Shown here piece after piece: positions 27,253 to 36,045 of a DNA stretch of 64,000 nt. Origin of the DNA: Lutibaculum baratangense AMV1 (GTDB lineage: Bacteria > Pseudomonadota > Alphaproteobacteria > Rhizobiales > Tepidamorphaceae); NCBI RefSeq assembly GCF_000496075.1, contig NZ_AWXZ01000019.1, positions 62,001-126,000 on the forward strand. Direction: 5' to 3'. A program made the position numbers and the translations under genes. The notes beneath the pieces were generated by a model. That model ran no database searches, was not told the origin of the DNA, and saw only the letters and a program-made list of their open reading frames with translations. Positions within the stretch are counted from its first letter, which is position 1. Each line of letters starts with the position of its first letter.

Positions 27253-28269
27253 TCAGGCGGCCCCGCGCCGGCTCGCCTCGTCGTTGAGGTGGCAGGCCGA
27301 AAGCCGGCCGGGCGCCACCTCCTTCAGGAGCGGGCGCTCGATGCGGCAGCGCTCGAAGGCGTGCGGGCAGCGCGGGTGGAAGTGGCAGCCCGGCGGCGGG
27401 TCGAGGGGAGAGGGGATCTCGCCCTTGATCGCGCCGTAGACCTTCTTCTTCGTCTCGAAGGTCGGGATCTCCTCGACGAGCGCCTGAGTGTAGGGGTGGT
27501 TCGGCCGCGAGAACACCACCTCCGCGTCGCCGAGCTCCACGAGGCGGCCGAGATACATGACGGCGATGCGGTCGGAGATGTGCTCGACGACGCCGAGATC
27601 GTGGCTGATGAAGAGGTAGGTGAGGTCGAACTGCTCCCGCAGCCTCATGAAAAGATTGAGGATCTGCGCCTGGATAGACACGTCGAGGGCCGCGACCGAC
27701 TCGTCGCAGACGATGAAGTCGGGCTTCACCGCGAGCGCCCGGGCGATGCCGATCCTCGCGCGCTGGCCGCCGGAGAACTGGTGGGGATAGCGCCGGCGCG
27801 TCGAGGGGTCGAGGCCGACGCGCTCGAGAAGGTCGTCGACATAGGCGGTCACCTCGCGGCGCGGGACGATGCCGTGAACCCGCGGCGCCTCGCCGACGAT
27901 CTCGTCGACCCGGAGGCGCGGGTTGAGCGAGGACATCGGATCCTGGAAGACCATCTGGATCTTCAGCGCCGCGTCGCGCGCCTCGGCGCCCTTCAGCGTG
28001 CCGATGTTCCGGCCGCGAAAGCGGATCTCGCCGTCGCTCGGCCGCATCAGCCCGGCGACCATGCGGCCGAGCGTGGACTTGCCGCAGCCGGACTCGCCGA
28101 CGAGGCCGAGGACTTCGCCCTTCGCGACGGAGAGGCTCACCTCGTCGACGGCATGGACCGTCTGCTCCTTCACCGAGGAGCCGAGGAGCCGCGCCGTGCG
28201 CTCGGCGATGTCGAGCTCCTTCACGAAACGCTTCGAGACGGCGTCGATATCGAGGATCGTTTCGGTCAC
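27253..28269 (-). CDS. Peptide/nickel-type ABC transporter ATP-binding protein (OppF/DppF-like)
   Basis: ATPase of 338 residues with Walker A GESGCGKST, signature FSGGQRARIGIARAL, Walker B DFIVCDESVAALDVS and the C-terminal oligopeptide domain (PLDPPPGCHFHPRCPHAFERC) that usually binds a [4Fe-4S] cluster through its cysteines. The start is GTG 28269 and overlaps the stop of the OppD-like gene (GTGA). Its Walker B reads DESVA rather than the usual DEPV, a mild oddity that keeps the catalytic Glu. It pairs with the OppD-like ATPase to drive uptake. Confidence 0.92.
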   Translation of the reverse strand: MTETILDIDAVSKRFVKELDIAERTARLLGSSVKEQTVHAVDEVSLSVAKGEVLGLVGESGCGKSTLGRMVAGLMRPSDGEIRFRGRNIGTLKGAEARDAALKIQMVFQDPMSSLNPRLRVDEIVGEAPRVHGIVPRREVTAYVDDLLERVGLDPSTRRRYPHQFSGGQRARIGIARALAVKPDFIVCDESVAALDVSIQAQILNLFMRLREQFDLTYLFISHDLGVVEHISDRIAVMYLGRLVELGDAEVVFSRPNHPYTQALVEEIPTFETKKKVYGAIKGEIPSPLDPPPGCHFHPRCPHAFERCRIERPLLKEVAPGRLSACHLNDEASRRGAA

Positions 28270-29252
28270 GAGACGAGAGTCTCCTGTAGCGCCTCGACAT
28301 GCGGGTGGACGCAGCGCGCCCGGCGGCCGGGAGCGAGCTCGGCGAGCGCCGGCTCCTCCAGGCAGGCGTCATCGGCGCGCGGACAGCGCGGCCTGAACTT
28401 GCAGCCCTGCGGCAGGTTGAGGAGCGACGGCGTCATGCCCTTGATCTGCGCGAGCATCTCGCGGTGCTTCTTGCCGTGCGGCACCGATTCGATGAGCCCC
28501 TTCGTGTAGGGGTGGAGCGGGCGCTCGATGACGCGGGCCGTCTCGCCCTCCTCGATGATGCGGCCGGCATACATGACGGCGAGCCTGTCGGCGAGGCCCG
28601 AGACGACGGCGAGGTCGTGGGTGATCCAGATGAGTGCCATGCCGGTCTCGGCGCAGAGCCGCTGCACCTCAGACAGGATCTGCGCCTGGATCGTCACGTC
28701 GAGCGCCGTCGTCGGCTCGTCGGCGATGATGAGGTCCGGCTCGTGCAGGAGCGCGATGGCGATCGCGACGCGCTGGCGCATGCCGCCGGAGAACTGGTGG
28801 GGATAGCTCTTCAGGCGGTCGTCCGGCGCCGAGATGCCGACCCGGACGAGCGCCTGTCGCGCCCGCTCCAGCGCCTCGGCGCGCGACACGTCGGCGTGGG
28901 CGAGCACCGTCTCGACCATCTGCGTGTCGATCCTGAGGACCGGGTTCAGCGTCATCATCGGGTCCTGGAAGATCATCGCGATGCGCTTGCCGCGCAGTGT
29001 CCGCCACGCCGGCTCGCCCGCCGCCACGAGATCCGTGCCGTCGAAGACGATCTTGCCGGACACGACCCGCCCCGGCGGATCGACGAGGCCGATCAGCGAG
29101 AAGCCGGTGACGGACTTGCCGGACCCGGACTCGCCGACGAGGCCCAGGATCTCGCCCCGGTCGAGCGTGAAGCTGACGCCGTCGACGGCCTTCGCGACGC
29201 CGTCGCGGGTGAAGAAATGCGTCGCGAGATCGCGGACTTGAAGAAGGCTCAT
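28266..29252 (-). CDS. Peptide-type ABC transporter ATP-binding protein (OppD/DppD-like)
   Basis: ATPase of 328 residues with Walker [12 protein letters not shown], signature [34 protein letters not shown] (signature running into Walker B) and the C-terminal oligopeptide extension with [18 protein letters not shown]. It starts at ATG 29252, overlapping the stop of the DppC-like permease (ATGA), and is followed by the OppF-like gene with a similar overlap. The two ATPases, two permeases and the binding protein make a complete importer. Confidence 0.93.
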   Translation of the reverse strand: MSLLQVRDLATHFFTRDGVAKAVDGVSFTLDRGEILGLVGESGSGKSVTGFSLIGLVDPPGRVVSGKIVFDGTDLVAAGEPAWRTLRGKRIAMIFQDPMMTLNPVLRIDTQMVETVLAHADVSRAEALERARQALVRVGISAPDDRLKSYPHQFSGGMRQRVAIAIALLHEPDLIIADEPTTALDVTIQAQILSEVQRLCAETGMALIWITHDLAVVSGLADRLAVMYAGRIIEEGETARVIERPLHPYTKGLIESVPHGKKHREMLAQIKGMTPSLLNLPQGCKFRPRCPRADDACLEEPALAELAPGRRARCVHPHVEALQETLVS

Positions 29253-30184
29253 TTTTGCAGCCGCGGGTTGAGGACGTCGCGCAGCCGGTCGCCGACGAGG
29301 TTGATCGCGATGATCGTGACGACGAGCGCGATGCCGGGATAGAGGCTGACCCAGTAGCGGCCCGACAGGAGGTAGTCGTAGCCGTTGGCGATGAGGAGGC
29401 CGAGCGATGGCTCGGTGATCGGCACGCCGACGCCGAGGAAGGACAGCGTCGCCTCGAGCGCGATCGCCTGGGCGATCTGCACCGTCGCGACGACGATCAG
29501 CGGCGGCACGCAGTTCGGCAGGAGGTGCCGGAACATGATGCGGCGGTGGGAGAAGCCGAGGCAGCGGGCGGCCTCGATGTAGTCCTTGTTGCGCTCGACG
29601 ATCGCGGAGGATCGCACGGTGCGGGCGTAATAGGCCCACTGCACGATGACGAGGGCGAGGATGACCTTGTCGATGCCGCGCCCGAGAAGCGCGAGCAGGA
29701 TGAGCGCGATGAGGATCGCCGGGAAGGAGAGCTGCAGGTCGACGACGCGCATGATGAGCGCGTCGAGCCGCCCGCCGAAATAGGCGGCCGCGACGCCCGC
29801 CGCGACGCCGATCGTGATGGCGAGGCCGAGCGAGACGGAGGCGACGAGCAGGCTGATGCGCAGGCCGTAGACGATCGCCGACAGCATGTCGCGGCCCTGC
29901 TGGTCGGTGCCGAGCCAGTAGGTGCCCCCCGTCGCGAAGCTCGTCTCGCCGGGCGGCAGGCCGCCGTCCATGATGTCGAGCTGGGCGAGGTCGTAGGGGT
30001 TCTGCGGCGTGATCCAGGGCGCGAGGATCGCGGCGAGCGCGATCACGAGGAAGAGGACGAGGCCGAGGACGGCGAGCCTGTCCTCCACGAAGGCGCGGGC
30101 GATGCGTCTGAAGGGGCTCTCGACCTCGAGCGGCTTCGTCGTGATCACGGGCTCGAGCGAGCTTGCCACCGAGCGGTCCGTCAT
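29249..30184 (-). CDS. Peptide-type ABC transporter permease (DppC/OppC-like)
   Basis: Inner-membrane permease of 311 residues. It has an N-terminal helix (LAVLGLVLFLVIALAAILAPWI), the TDQQGRDMLSAIVYGLRISL segment typical of OppC/DppC, and the coupling-helix motif EAARCLGFSHRRIMFRHLLPN in a five-helix MetI-like domain. Start and stop overlap the neighbouring genes by four bases on each side. It should pair with the DppB-like protein encoded just upstream. Confidence 0.93.
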   Translation of the reverse strand: MTDRSVASSLEPVITTKPLEVESPFRRIARAFVEDRLAVLGLVLFLVIALAAILAPWITPQNPYDLAQLDIMDGGLPPGETSFATGGTYWLGTDQQGRDMLSAIVYGLRISLLVASVSLGLAITIGVAAGVAAAYFGGRLDALIMRVVDLQLSFPAILIALILLALLGRGIDKVILALVIVQWAYYARTVRSSAIVERNKDYIEAARCLGFSHRRIMFRHLLPNCVPPLIVVATVQIAQAIALEATLSFLGVGVPITEPSLGLLIANGYDYLLSGRYWVSLYPGIALVVTIIAINLVGDRLRDVLNPRLQK

Positions 30185-31158
30185 CCCTTCACCTCCGAGA
30201 GCCGGACCCGCGGGTCGAGGAAGGAGTAGAGGATGTCGACGACGAAGTTGATCGTGACGATGATCAGCACCGTCAGCATGAGATAGGCGACGATCAGCGG
30301 CCGGTCGAGCAGGTTGATCGAGTCGATCAGCAGCTTGCCCATGCCGGGCCAGGCGAAAACCGTCTCCGTGACCACCGCAAAGGCGACCATCGAGCCCAGT
30401 TCCAGGCCGAGGATCGTGACGACGGGGATCATGATGTTCTTCAGGACGTGGACGGTCACGACGCGCCGCGCCGAGAGGCCCTTGGCGCGGGCGAACTTCA
30501 CGTAGTCCTGCAGCGCGACCTCCCGGGTGTTGGCGCGGGCGAGCCGGATGACGAGCGACATCTTGAAGAGCGCGAGATTGAGCGCCGGCAGGATGAGGTG
30601 CTGCAGCCCGTCCCAGGTGAAGAGGCTCAAGCGCATTCCGAGCACCTCGACCGTCTGCCCGCGGCCGCCGGCCGGCAGCCAACCGAGCATGACCGCGAAG
30701 ACGAGGATGAGGAGCATGCCCTGCCAGAAGTTCGGCAGGGAGAAGCCGAGGATCGACCCCGCCATGATCGAGCGGCCGCCGATCGAGTCGGGCTTGAGCC
30801 CGGCCAGGACGCCGAGCGGCACCCCGATCACGACCGCGAGGACGAGCGCCACGAAGGCGAGCTCCATCGTCGCCGGCAGCCGCTCGAGGATGATCTCGAC
30901 GGCCGGCCGCCCGTAGACGAAGGAGTTGCCGAGGTCGCCCTGCAGCAGGTTGCCGATGAAGATGACGAACTGCTCCCAGAGCGGCTTGTCGAGGCCGAGC
31001 CGTTGCGTGACGGCCGCGACCTCCGCCTGGTTCGCCTCGGGGTTGATGAGGACGTCGACGGGATTGCCGATGGCGTAGACGCCGAGGAACACGAGGACCG
31101 CCATCGCCACGACGGCGATCAGGCTCTGCCCCAGGCGACGGACGAGATAGACGATCAT
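30181..31158 (-). CDS. Peptide-type ABC transporter permease (DppB/OppB-like)
   Basis: Permease of 325 residues with the OppB/DppB layout: first helix at about 6-27, a periplasmic loop with GLDKPLWEQFVIFIGNLLQGDLGNSF, and the MetI-like domain with the coupling motif ARAKGLSARRVVTVHVLKNIMIP. I use ATG 31158, because the in-frame TTG at 31170 lacks a ribosome site while GGAG sits before the ATG. It is separated from the upstream binding-protein gene by 76 bases that contain a strong stem-loop. Confidence 0.92.
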   Translation of the reverse strand: MIVYLVRRLGQSLIAVVAMAVLVFLGVYAIGNPVDVLINPEANQAEVAAVTQRLGLDKPLWEQFVIFIGNLLQGDLGNSFVYGRPAVEIILERLPATMELAFVALVLAVVIGVPLGVLAGLKPDSIGGRSIMAGSILGFSLPNFWQGMLLILVFAVMLGWLPAGGRGQTVEVLGMRLSLFTWDGLQHLILPALNLALFKMSLVIRLARANTREVALQDYVKFARAKGLSARRVVTVHVLKNIMIPVVTILGLELGSMVAFAVVTETVFAWPGMGKLLIDSINLLDRPLIVAYLMLTVLIIVTINFVVDILYSFLDPRVRLSEVKG

Positions 31159-31200
31159 CTCGCGCTCCAAGAGTGGCGAAGGGCGCAGGCGCGCCGCGTG

Positions 31201-31224
31201 CCGGCGCCCCGAAGAGGGCGCCGG
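31201..31224 (-). terminator. Intra-operon stem-loop after binding-protein gene
   Basis: Perfect 9-base-pair stem (CCGGCGCCC / GGGCGCCGG) with a 6-base loop, starting 11 bases after the stop of the substrate-binding protein gene and ahead of the permease genes. Such hairpins commonly protect the 5' message or attenuate read-through, so that binding protein is made in excess over the membrane subunits. There is no T-run, so partial termination or 3' protection is more likely than full termination. Confidence 0.6.
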
Positions 31225-31234
31225 CGGGCCCGCG

Positions 31235-32851
31235 TCAGTTCGAGCCTTCGCCCGAGGACTCCACCTGCGAGGCGATCGTGTACTGGTCGACGCGCGGCTC
31301 GTAGGAGAGCTCGGGCTTCATCGCCCAGACGGTCTGCTCGTAGTGGAGCGGGATGATGCCGAACTCGTCGAGCGCGATCGTCCCGGCCTGCTGCAGGAGC
31401 GTCTCGCGCTCCGCGTCGTCGATCGTCGTCATCGCCTCGCGCAGGATTTCGTCGAACTCCGCGTTCGAGTAGCGCCCGGCATTCGTGACGCCCATGCCGG
31501 CATCCTTGTCGTAGGTCGCGAGCAGCGACTTCAGCGGCGAGGACATCTCGCCCGACGCCGCGCCCCAGCCCGCGAGGTAGATCGGGAACTCCTGGGCGTT
31601 GCGGCGCGAGAAGAACTGGCTCGCCGTCATCGCGTCGACGGTCGTCTGGATGCCGACGCGGGCGAGCATCTGGGCCACGGCCTGGGCGACCTGCTCATCG
31701 TTGATGTAGCGGTCGTTCGGCGTGCCGAGCGTGATCTGGAAGCCGTCGGGATAGCCGGCCTCCGCCAGAAGCTCCTTCGCCCTCTCGGGATCGTAAGGGT
31801 CGACATCGCGATCCGACGTGCCGAACATCGGCGGGGGCAGGAGCTCGCCGGCCGGCACGGCGAAGCCGCCCATGATGCGCTCGGCGATGGCCTCGCGGTT
31901 GATGGCGAGGGAGATCGCCTGCCGCACCTTCTGGTCGAGGAGCGGGTTCTCGCCGTTCGTCCCGCCGAGGCTCGGCGCCTCGCCCTCCTGGTCCATGGCG
32001 AGGTAGATGATGCGGTTCGACAGCGCGTCGACGATCTTGAAGCCACCCTGCTCGATGCGCGGAATGTCCTGGATCGGCGGGGATTCGATCATGTCGACGT
32101 CACCCGAGAGGAGCGCGGCGACGCGCGGGCCGTCGCTCGAGATCGGCCGCATGACGACGCGCTCCCAGTTCGGCGCGTCGCCCCAGTAGCCCTCGAAGCG
32201 GCTCATCACGAGCTGGTTGCCGCGGGTGAACTCGTCGAGCGTGTAGGGGCCGGTGCCCACCGCGACGTCGGGAGAGTTGAAGGCGGGAGACTGCGGCACC
32301 TCGCCCATGCCCTCGCAGCCGCCCTGCGCGTAGGTGACCTCGTCCTCGGCGCCGAGCGCGTCCGCCGACAGGATCGGCAGGCTCGCGAGCTCGGTCGGCA
32401 GCAGCGGGTCCGGACCGTCTGTCGTGATGATCACGGCATGGTCGCCGTCGGCGGCGACGTCCGTCATCGTGCCGGTGTAGATCGTGTAGGAGGACGGCGA
32501 GTTCTCGACCAGCGGCACGCGGCACATCGTGTAGATGACGTCGCGGGCGGTGAAGTCGCTGCCGTTGTGGAACTTCACGCCCTCGCGCAGGGTGAAGCGC
32601 CACGTGGTGTCGTCGACGGCCTCCCACTCGGTCGCGAGCGACGGCTCGAGCCGCTGCACGGCATCCTGCTTCGTCAGCCCCTCGAAGACGTTGAGGAGAA
32701 CCTGCGTGTTCGTCGACAGGTTGTGGAACTGCGGGTCCATCGACGTCGCTTCGGACTTCAGCCCGATCGTGAGCTGCTGTGCGTAGGCCGGCGCCGTCAA
32801 CGCCCCGGCCGCGACGAAGGCGGCTGCGAGCCGCGTCGTTGCGAGTTTCAT
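31235..32851 (-). CDS. Peptide-type ABC transporter substrate-binding protein (SBP family 5)
   Basis: Periplasmic receptor of 538 residues. The signal peptide is residues 1-24 (MKLATTRLAAAFVAAGALTA then PAYAQ). The family-5 binding domain includes TIGLKSEATSMDPQFHN, WRFTLREGVKFHNGSDFTARDV and the C-terminal FGIIPLHYEQTVWAMKPEL. GGGAGG precedes the ATG. It is the first gene of the transporter-hydrolase operon and diverges from a LysR gene. The ligand is not readable, but the downstream AbgB-like and carbamoylase-type hydrolases point to N-acylated amino acids, small peptides or ureido compounds. Confidence 0.93.
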   Translation of the reverse strand: MKLATTRLAAAFVAAGALTAPAYAQQLTIGLKSEATSMDPQFHNLSTNTQVLLNVFEGLTKQDAVQRLEPSLATEWEAVDDTTWRFTLREGVKFHNGSDFTARDVIYTMCRVPLVENSPSSYTIYTGTMTDVAADGDHAVIITTDGPDPLLPTELASLPILSADALGAEDEVTYAQGGCEGMGEVPQSPAFNSPDVAVGTGPYTLDEFTRGNQLVMSRFEGYWGDAPNWERVVMRPISSDGPRVAALLSGDVDMIESPPIQDIPRIEQGGFKIVDALSNRIIYLAMDQEGEAPSLGGTNGENPLLDQKVRQAISLAINREAIAERIMGGFAVPAGELLPPPMFGTSDRDVDPYDPERAKELLAEAGYPDGFQITLGTPNDRYINDEQVAQAVAQMLARVGIQTTVDAMTASQFFSRRNAQEFPIYLAGWGAASGEMSSPLKSLLATYDKDAGMGVTNAGRYSNAEFDEILREAMTTIDDAERETLLQQAGTIALDEFGIIPLHYEQTVWAMKPELSYEPRVDQYTIASQVESSGEGSN

Positions 32852-32987
32852 GTAGTGCCTCCCGTTCGGCGGAAGGGGACGCTGTCGCCCCCGGTCCAGG
32901 AGCGGCGCCGCCGTTCCCCGTGGCGCTGCCGATCCTGTTGAACCGGTACGCTATTATGCGATAAACAAATGTCAAAAGAAAAATCCT
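32852..32987. promoter_or_regulatory. Divergent promoter region of binding-protein operon and lysR
   Basis: About 135 bases with an AT-rich core at 32950-32996, in sharp contrast to the surroundings. On the + strand TTGAAC (32938-32943) and GATAAA (32960-32965) are spaced 16 apart and could serve lysR. The short palindromes TTATGCGATAA (32954-32964) and TATGCATA (32987-32994, over the lysR start) are candidate LysR contacts. On the minus strand CATAAT (32958-32953) could be a -10 box, but no good -35 goes with it. Confidence 0.45.
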
Positions 32988-33950
32988 ATGCATAAATCTC
33001 ATGCTGTGTGCCCAGACAAGATGCAGGACGAGGCAGAGCCCCCGGTGCGGGCAGACGAGAGGCGGGTCGGCTTCACGCTCAGGGAGCTCGAGGTGCTGAG
33101 GGCGCTCGTCGAGACGGGCAAGGCGACGACCGCCGCGCAGCGCCTCGGCCTGTCGCAGCCGGCCGTCAGCCGCAGCCTCGCGCAGCTCGAGGCGGAGCTC
33201 GGGCGGACGCTCTTCGCGCGCGAGAAGGGCCGCCTCGTGCCGACGCGGGAGGCACTCGCGGTGAACGAGGAGCTCGGGACGATCTTCGCCGCGCTCGCCC
33301 GCATCGCCGACCGCTCCGCGACGAAGCGGCGGTCGCTCACGGGAACGCTGCGGCTCGCCGCGCCGCCGACGATCGCCCACCGCTTCCTGCCGAGCCGGAT
33401 CGCACAGTTCACGAAGGACAACCCCGAGCTCGAGGTCGTCTTCGACGTCCTGTCGAGCGACGCGCTGGCGACGAGCGTCGCGGAGGCGACCCACGACCTC
33501 GCCCTGACCGACAACAGCCCGTCGCATGACGGCGTGCGCACGGAGCTCCTGCTCGCGACGCAGGCCGTCTGCGCCGTGCCGAGCCGCCACCGCCTGGCCG
33601 ACTGGGAGGTGATAAGGCCCGAGGATCTCGAGGGAGAGCCCTTCATCTCGCTGACGCGGCGCCACTCGGCGCGCGCGGCGATGGACCGGCTGTTCGAGCG
33701 CGCCGGCGTGCGGCGACGGATCGTGATCGAGACCGCGACCTCGGTGTCGGCGGCGGAGTTCGTGCGGGAGGGGATGGGCGTGGCGATCCTCAACCCGTTC
33801 CCGATCGCCCACCAGCTGGTGCGCGGCATCGAGGTGAAGCCGTTCGAGCCGGCGATCCCCTACCGCACCTCGTTCCTGCTGCCGGCGAGCAAGCCGGCAT
33901 CGCCCACCACCCTCGCCTTCATGGAGGCGACGCGCGCGAGCCTTCCTTGA
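32988..33950 (+). CDS. LysR family transcriptional regulator
   Basis: Regulator of 320 residues. The winged HTH lies at about 28-88 (FTLRELEVLRALVETGKATTAAQRLGLSQPAVSRSLAQLEAELGRTLFAREKG), followed by a two-lobed effector domain (LTGTLRLAAPPTIAHRFLPSRI onward). ATG 32988 is used. An in-frame ATG at 33021 is equally possible, because neither has a clear ribosome site. It diverges from the ABC/hydrolase operon and is followed at 67 bases by an argE-like gene, so it probably controls both in response to an amino-acid derivative. Confidence 0.92.
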   Translation: MHKSHAVCPDKMQDEAEPPVRADERRVGFTLRELEVLRALVETGKATTAAQRLGLSQPAVSRSLAQLEAELGRTLFAREKGRLVPTREALAVNEELGTIFAALARIADRSATKRRSLTGTLRLAAPPTIAHRFLPSRIAQFTKDNPELEVVFDVLSSDALATSVAEATHDLALTDNSPSHDGVRTELLLATQAVCAVPSRHRLADWEVIRPEDLEGEPFISLTRRHSARAAMDRLFERAGVRRRIVIETATSVSAAEFVREGMGVAILNPFPIAHQLVRGIEVKPFEPAIPYRTSFLLPASKPASPTTLAFMEATRASLP

Positions 33951-34017
33951 CGACGGACCAAGCCCGAAACCCGCCCGCCGAGGCGGATCCCGACCAGAAG
34001 ACGAAAGAAACCCGACC

Positions 34018-35178
34018 ATGCCCCCCCGTACGAGCGCCGAGCTCCTCGCCGATCTCGTGGCCTTCGACACCACGAGCCGCAACCCGAACCTCGAGCTGAT
34101 CTCCTACGTCGAGGCCTATCTCCAGGACCTCGGCATACCGAGCGAGCGCGTGCCCGACGAGACGGGAGAGAAGGCCAATCTGTGGGCGACGATCGGCCCC
34201 GACGACGTGCCGGGCATCATCCTCTCCGGCCACACCGACGTCGTTCCGGTGGACGGGCAGGACTGGACGAGCGACCCCTTCACGCTGACGGAGCGCAACG
34301 GCCGCCTCTACGGGCGCGGGTCGACGGACATGAAGGGCTTTCTCGCCTGCTGCCTCTCCGCCGTGCCGGCGATGCGCGAGCGCAGGCTCGCCCGGCCGGT
34401 CCACCTCGCCTTCTCCTGCGACGAGGAGGTCGGCTGCGTCGGCGTGCGCACGCTCCTCGACCGGCTTGCGGAGAGGGCGGTCAAGCCGCGCTTCTGCGTG
34501 GTCGGCGAGCCGACCTCGATGCGGGTGATGATCGGCCACAAGGGCAAGCGCTCGATGCGGGTGAGCGTGCACGGCAGGGCGTGCCACTCCTCGCTCGCGC
34601 CACAGGGGGTGAACGCGGTCGACTACGCGGCGATGCTCGTCCTGAAGATCCGGGAGATCGGCCGGCGCTTCGCGCAGTCGGGCGCGCGCGACGAGGGCTA
34701 CGACGTTCCCTACACGACCGCGCATACGGGCATCATGGCGGGGGGAACCGCGCTCAACATCGTGCCCGATTTCTGCACCTTCGACTGCGAGTTCCGCGCG
34801 CTGCCTTCGGACGACGCCGACGCGCTCGTGGAGGAGCTACGCCGCTACGCCAAGGACGAGCTCGAGCCGGAAATGAAGGCGATCGCGCCGGAGGCGGGGA
34901 TCGAGATCGACGTCTTCGCGGCCTTCCCCGGCGTCGAGACGAGACCGGACGAGGAGATCACCCGGCTCGCCCAGGGCTTCGCGGAGGCCGAGGGCTGGGG
35001 CAAGGTCGCCTACGGCACGGAGGGCGGCCTATTCCAGACGCGGCTCGGCGTGGAGACCGTGATCTGCGGGCCGGGCTCGATCGCCCAGGCCCACAAGCCC
35101 GACGAGTTCATCGCGAGAAGCGAGCTCGATGCCTGCGACCGGTTCATCGGCCGGCTCGTCGGCTGGGCGGCGGGCTGA
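34018..35178 (+). CDS. argE: Acetylornithine deacetylase-like M20 peptidase
   Basis: M20A metallo-deacylase of 386 residues resembling ArgE. Motifs are LSGHTDVVPVDGQDWTSDPF (zinc His), GRGSTDMKGF (bridging Asp), FSCDEEVGCVGVRTLLD (catalytic Glu pair), VGEPTSMRVMIGHKGK, and TEGGLFQTRLGVETVICGPGS near the end. In an arginine pathway it would deacetylate N-acetylornithine. Its position beside a LysR gene and a peptide/amide importer suggests a catabolic N-acyl amino acid deacylase. It is the third M20 enzyme in this 11-kb region. The ArgE name is a family call. Confidence 0.85.
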   Translation: MPPRTSAELLADLVAFDTTSRNPNLELISYVEAYLQDLGIPSERVPDETGEKANLWATIGPDDVPGIILSGHTDVVPVDGQDWTSDPFTLTERNGRLYGRGSTDMKGFLACCLSAVPAMRERRLARPVHLAFSCDEEVGCVGVRTLLDRLAERAVKPRFCVVGEPTSMRVMIGHKGKRSMRVSVHGRACHSSLAPQGVNAVDYAAMLVLKIREIGRRFAQSGARDEGYDVPYTTAHTGIMAGGTALNIVPDFCTFDCEFRALPSDDADALVEELRRYAKDELEPEMKAIAPEAGIEIDVFAAFPGVETRPDEEITRLAQGFAEAEGWGKVAYGTEGGLFQTRLGVETVICGPGSIAQAHKPDEFIARSELDACDRFIGRLVGWAAG

Positions 35179-35183
35179 AGCGC

Positions 35184-35216
35184 CGCCCGGCCGGAGTGGC
35201 GGGACGTGCCCGGGCG
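35184..35216. terminator. Possible bidirectional hairpin
   Basis: CGCCCGG (35184-35190) and CCGGGCG (35210-35216) can pair across 19 bases in the 54-base space between the convergent argE-like gene and ABC-2 permease gene. The stem is GC-only with no T-run. The call is weak and rests mostly on its convergent position. Confidence 0.3.
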
Positions 35217-35232
35217 ACGAGCGCCCGCCGCC

Positions 35233-36045
35233 TCACCGCCTGAGATAGAGCCAGAGCGTCGTCGGCGCGAGCACGACCGTCGACACGAGGGGGGCCAGGA
35301 GAGCGAGGCCCACCTCCGCCGCGGTCGCGCCGCCGCCGAGGAGCCCGCGCATGGCGGTCGCCATCAGCGAGATCGGGTTCACCGCCACGAAGGCCTGCAG
35401 CCAGCCCGGCATTGTTTCCGGCTCGACCATGACGTTCGAGGCGAAGACGAGCGGGAACAGGAAGGTGAAGCCGACCGTCATCACCGTCGTCGGGGTGCGG
35501 ATCAGGAGCCCCAGCACGATGAACACCCAGCCCATGCCGAAGCCGATCGCGACGAGAAGGCCGAAGCCCGCGACGATGCCGAGGACGCCGTTCTCCGGCC
35601 GGTAGCCGAGCAGGAGCCCGATCGTGAGGATGATCGCGCCGGCGATCAGGTGGCGCAGCACGTCGCCGACCATGAGGCCCGCGAAGGGCGCGAGCGGCCA
35701 GATCGGCAGCGAGCGGAAGCGGTCGAACAGGCCCTTGCCGAGGTCGGTCGACAGGCCCATCCCGGAATAGACGGAGTTGAAGGCGACGGTCTGCACGAGG
35801 ATGCCCGGCAGGAAATACTGCAGATAGTCGGTCGCCGAGCCCGCCAGGGCGCCGCCGAACACGAAGGTGAAGAGCAGCGTGAACATGATCGGCGTCATGA
35901 CGAGGTCGAAGAGCTGCTCGGGCACGTGCTTGAACTTGAGGACGGCGCGCCAGCCGAAGACGAGCGCGTTCGAGACGGCCGACGGCCGCGCCGGCCGCTC
36001 GACCCGCGTGATCGCGACACCGCTTCCGTTCGTGGCTCTGCTCAT
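35233..36045 (-). CDS. ABC-2 transporter permease (DrrB-like)
   Basis: Integral membrane protein of 270 residues with six hydrophobic segments: MTPIMFTLLFTFVFGGAL, FLPGILVQTVAFN, LIAGAIILTIGLLLGY, a long glycine-rich segment near FGMGWVFIVLGLLI, VGFTFLFPLVFASNVMV and LALLAPLVSTVVLAPTTLWLY. DPxTMPGWLQAFVAVNPIS-type residues match the DrrB family of drug and lipid exporters. Its ATG overlaps the stop of the ATPase gene (ATGA). It is the permease half of a two-gene exporter. Confidence 0.9.
   Translation of the reverse strand: MSRATNGSGVAITRVERPARPSAVSNALVFGWRAVLKFKHVPEQLFDLVMTPIMFTLLFTFVFGGALAGSATDYLQYFLPGILVQTVAFNSVYSGMGLSTDLGKGLFDRFRSLPIWPLAPFAGLMVGDVLRHLIAGAIILTIGLLLGYRPENGVLGIVAGFGLLVAIGFGMGWVFIVLGLLIRTPTTVMTVGFTFLFPLVFASNVMVEPETMPGWLQAFVAVNPISLMATAMRGLLGGGATAAEVGLALLAPLVSTVVLAPTTLWLYLRR

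Noticed and set aside
26886-34600. Idea that the first peptide operon is a dedicated nickel or glutathione importer
   Set aside because: The binding protein lacks features I could tie to nickel or glutathione, and the hydrolase neighbours point to amide compounds instead.
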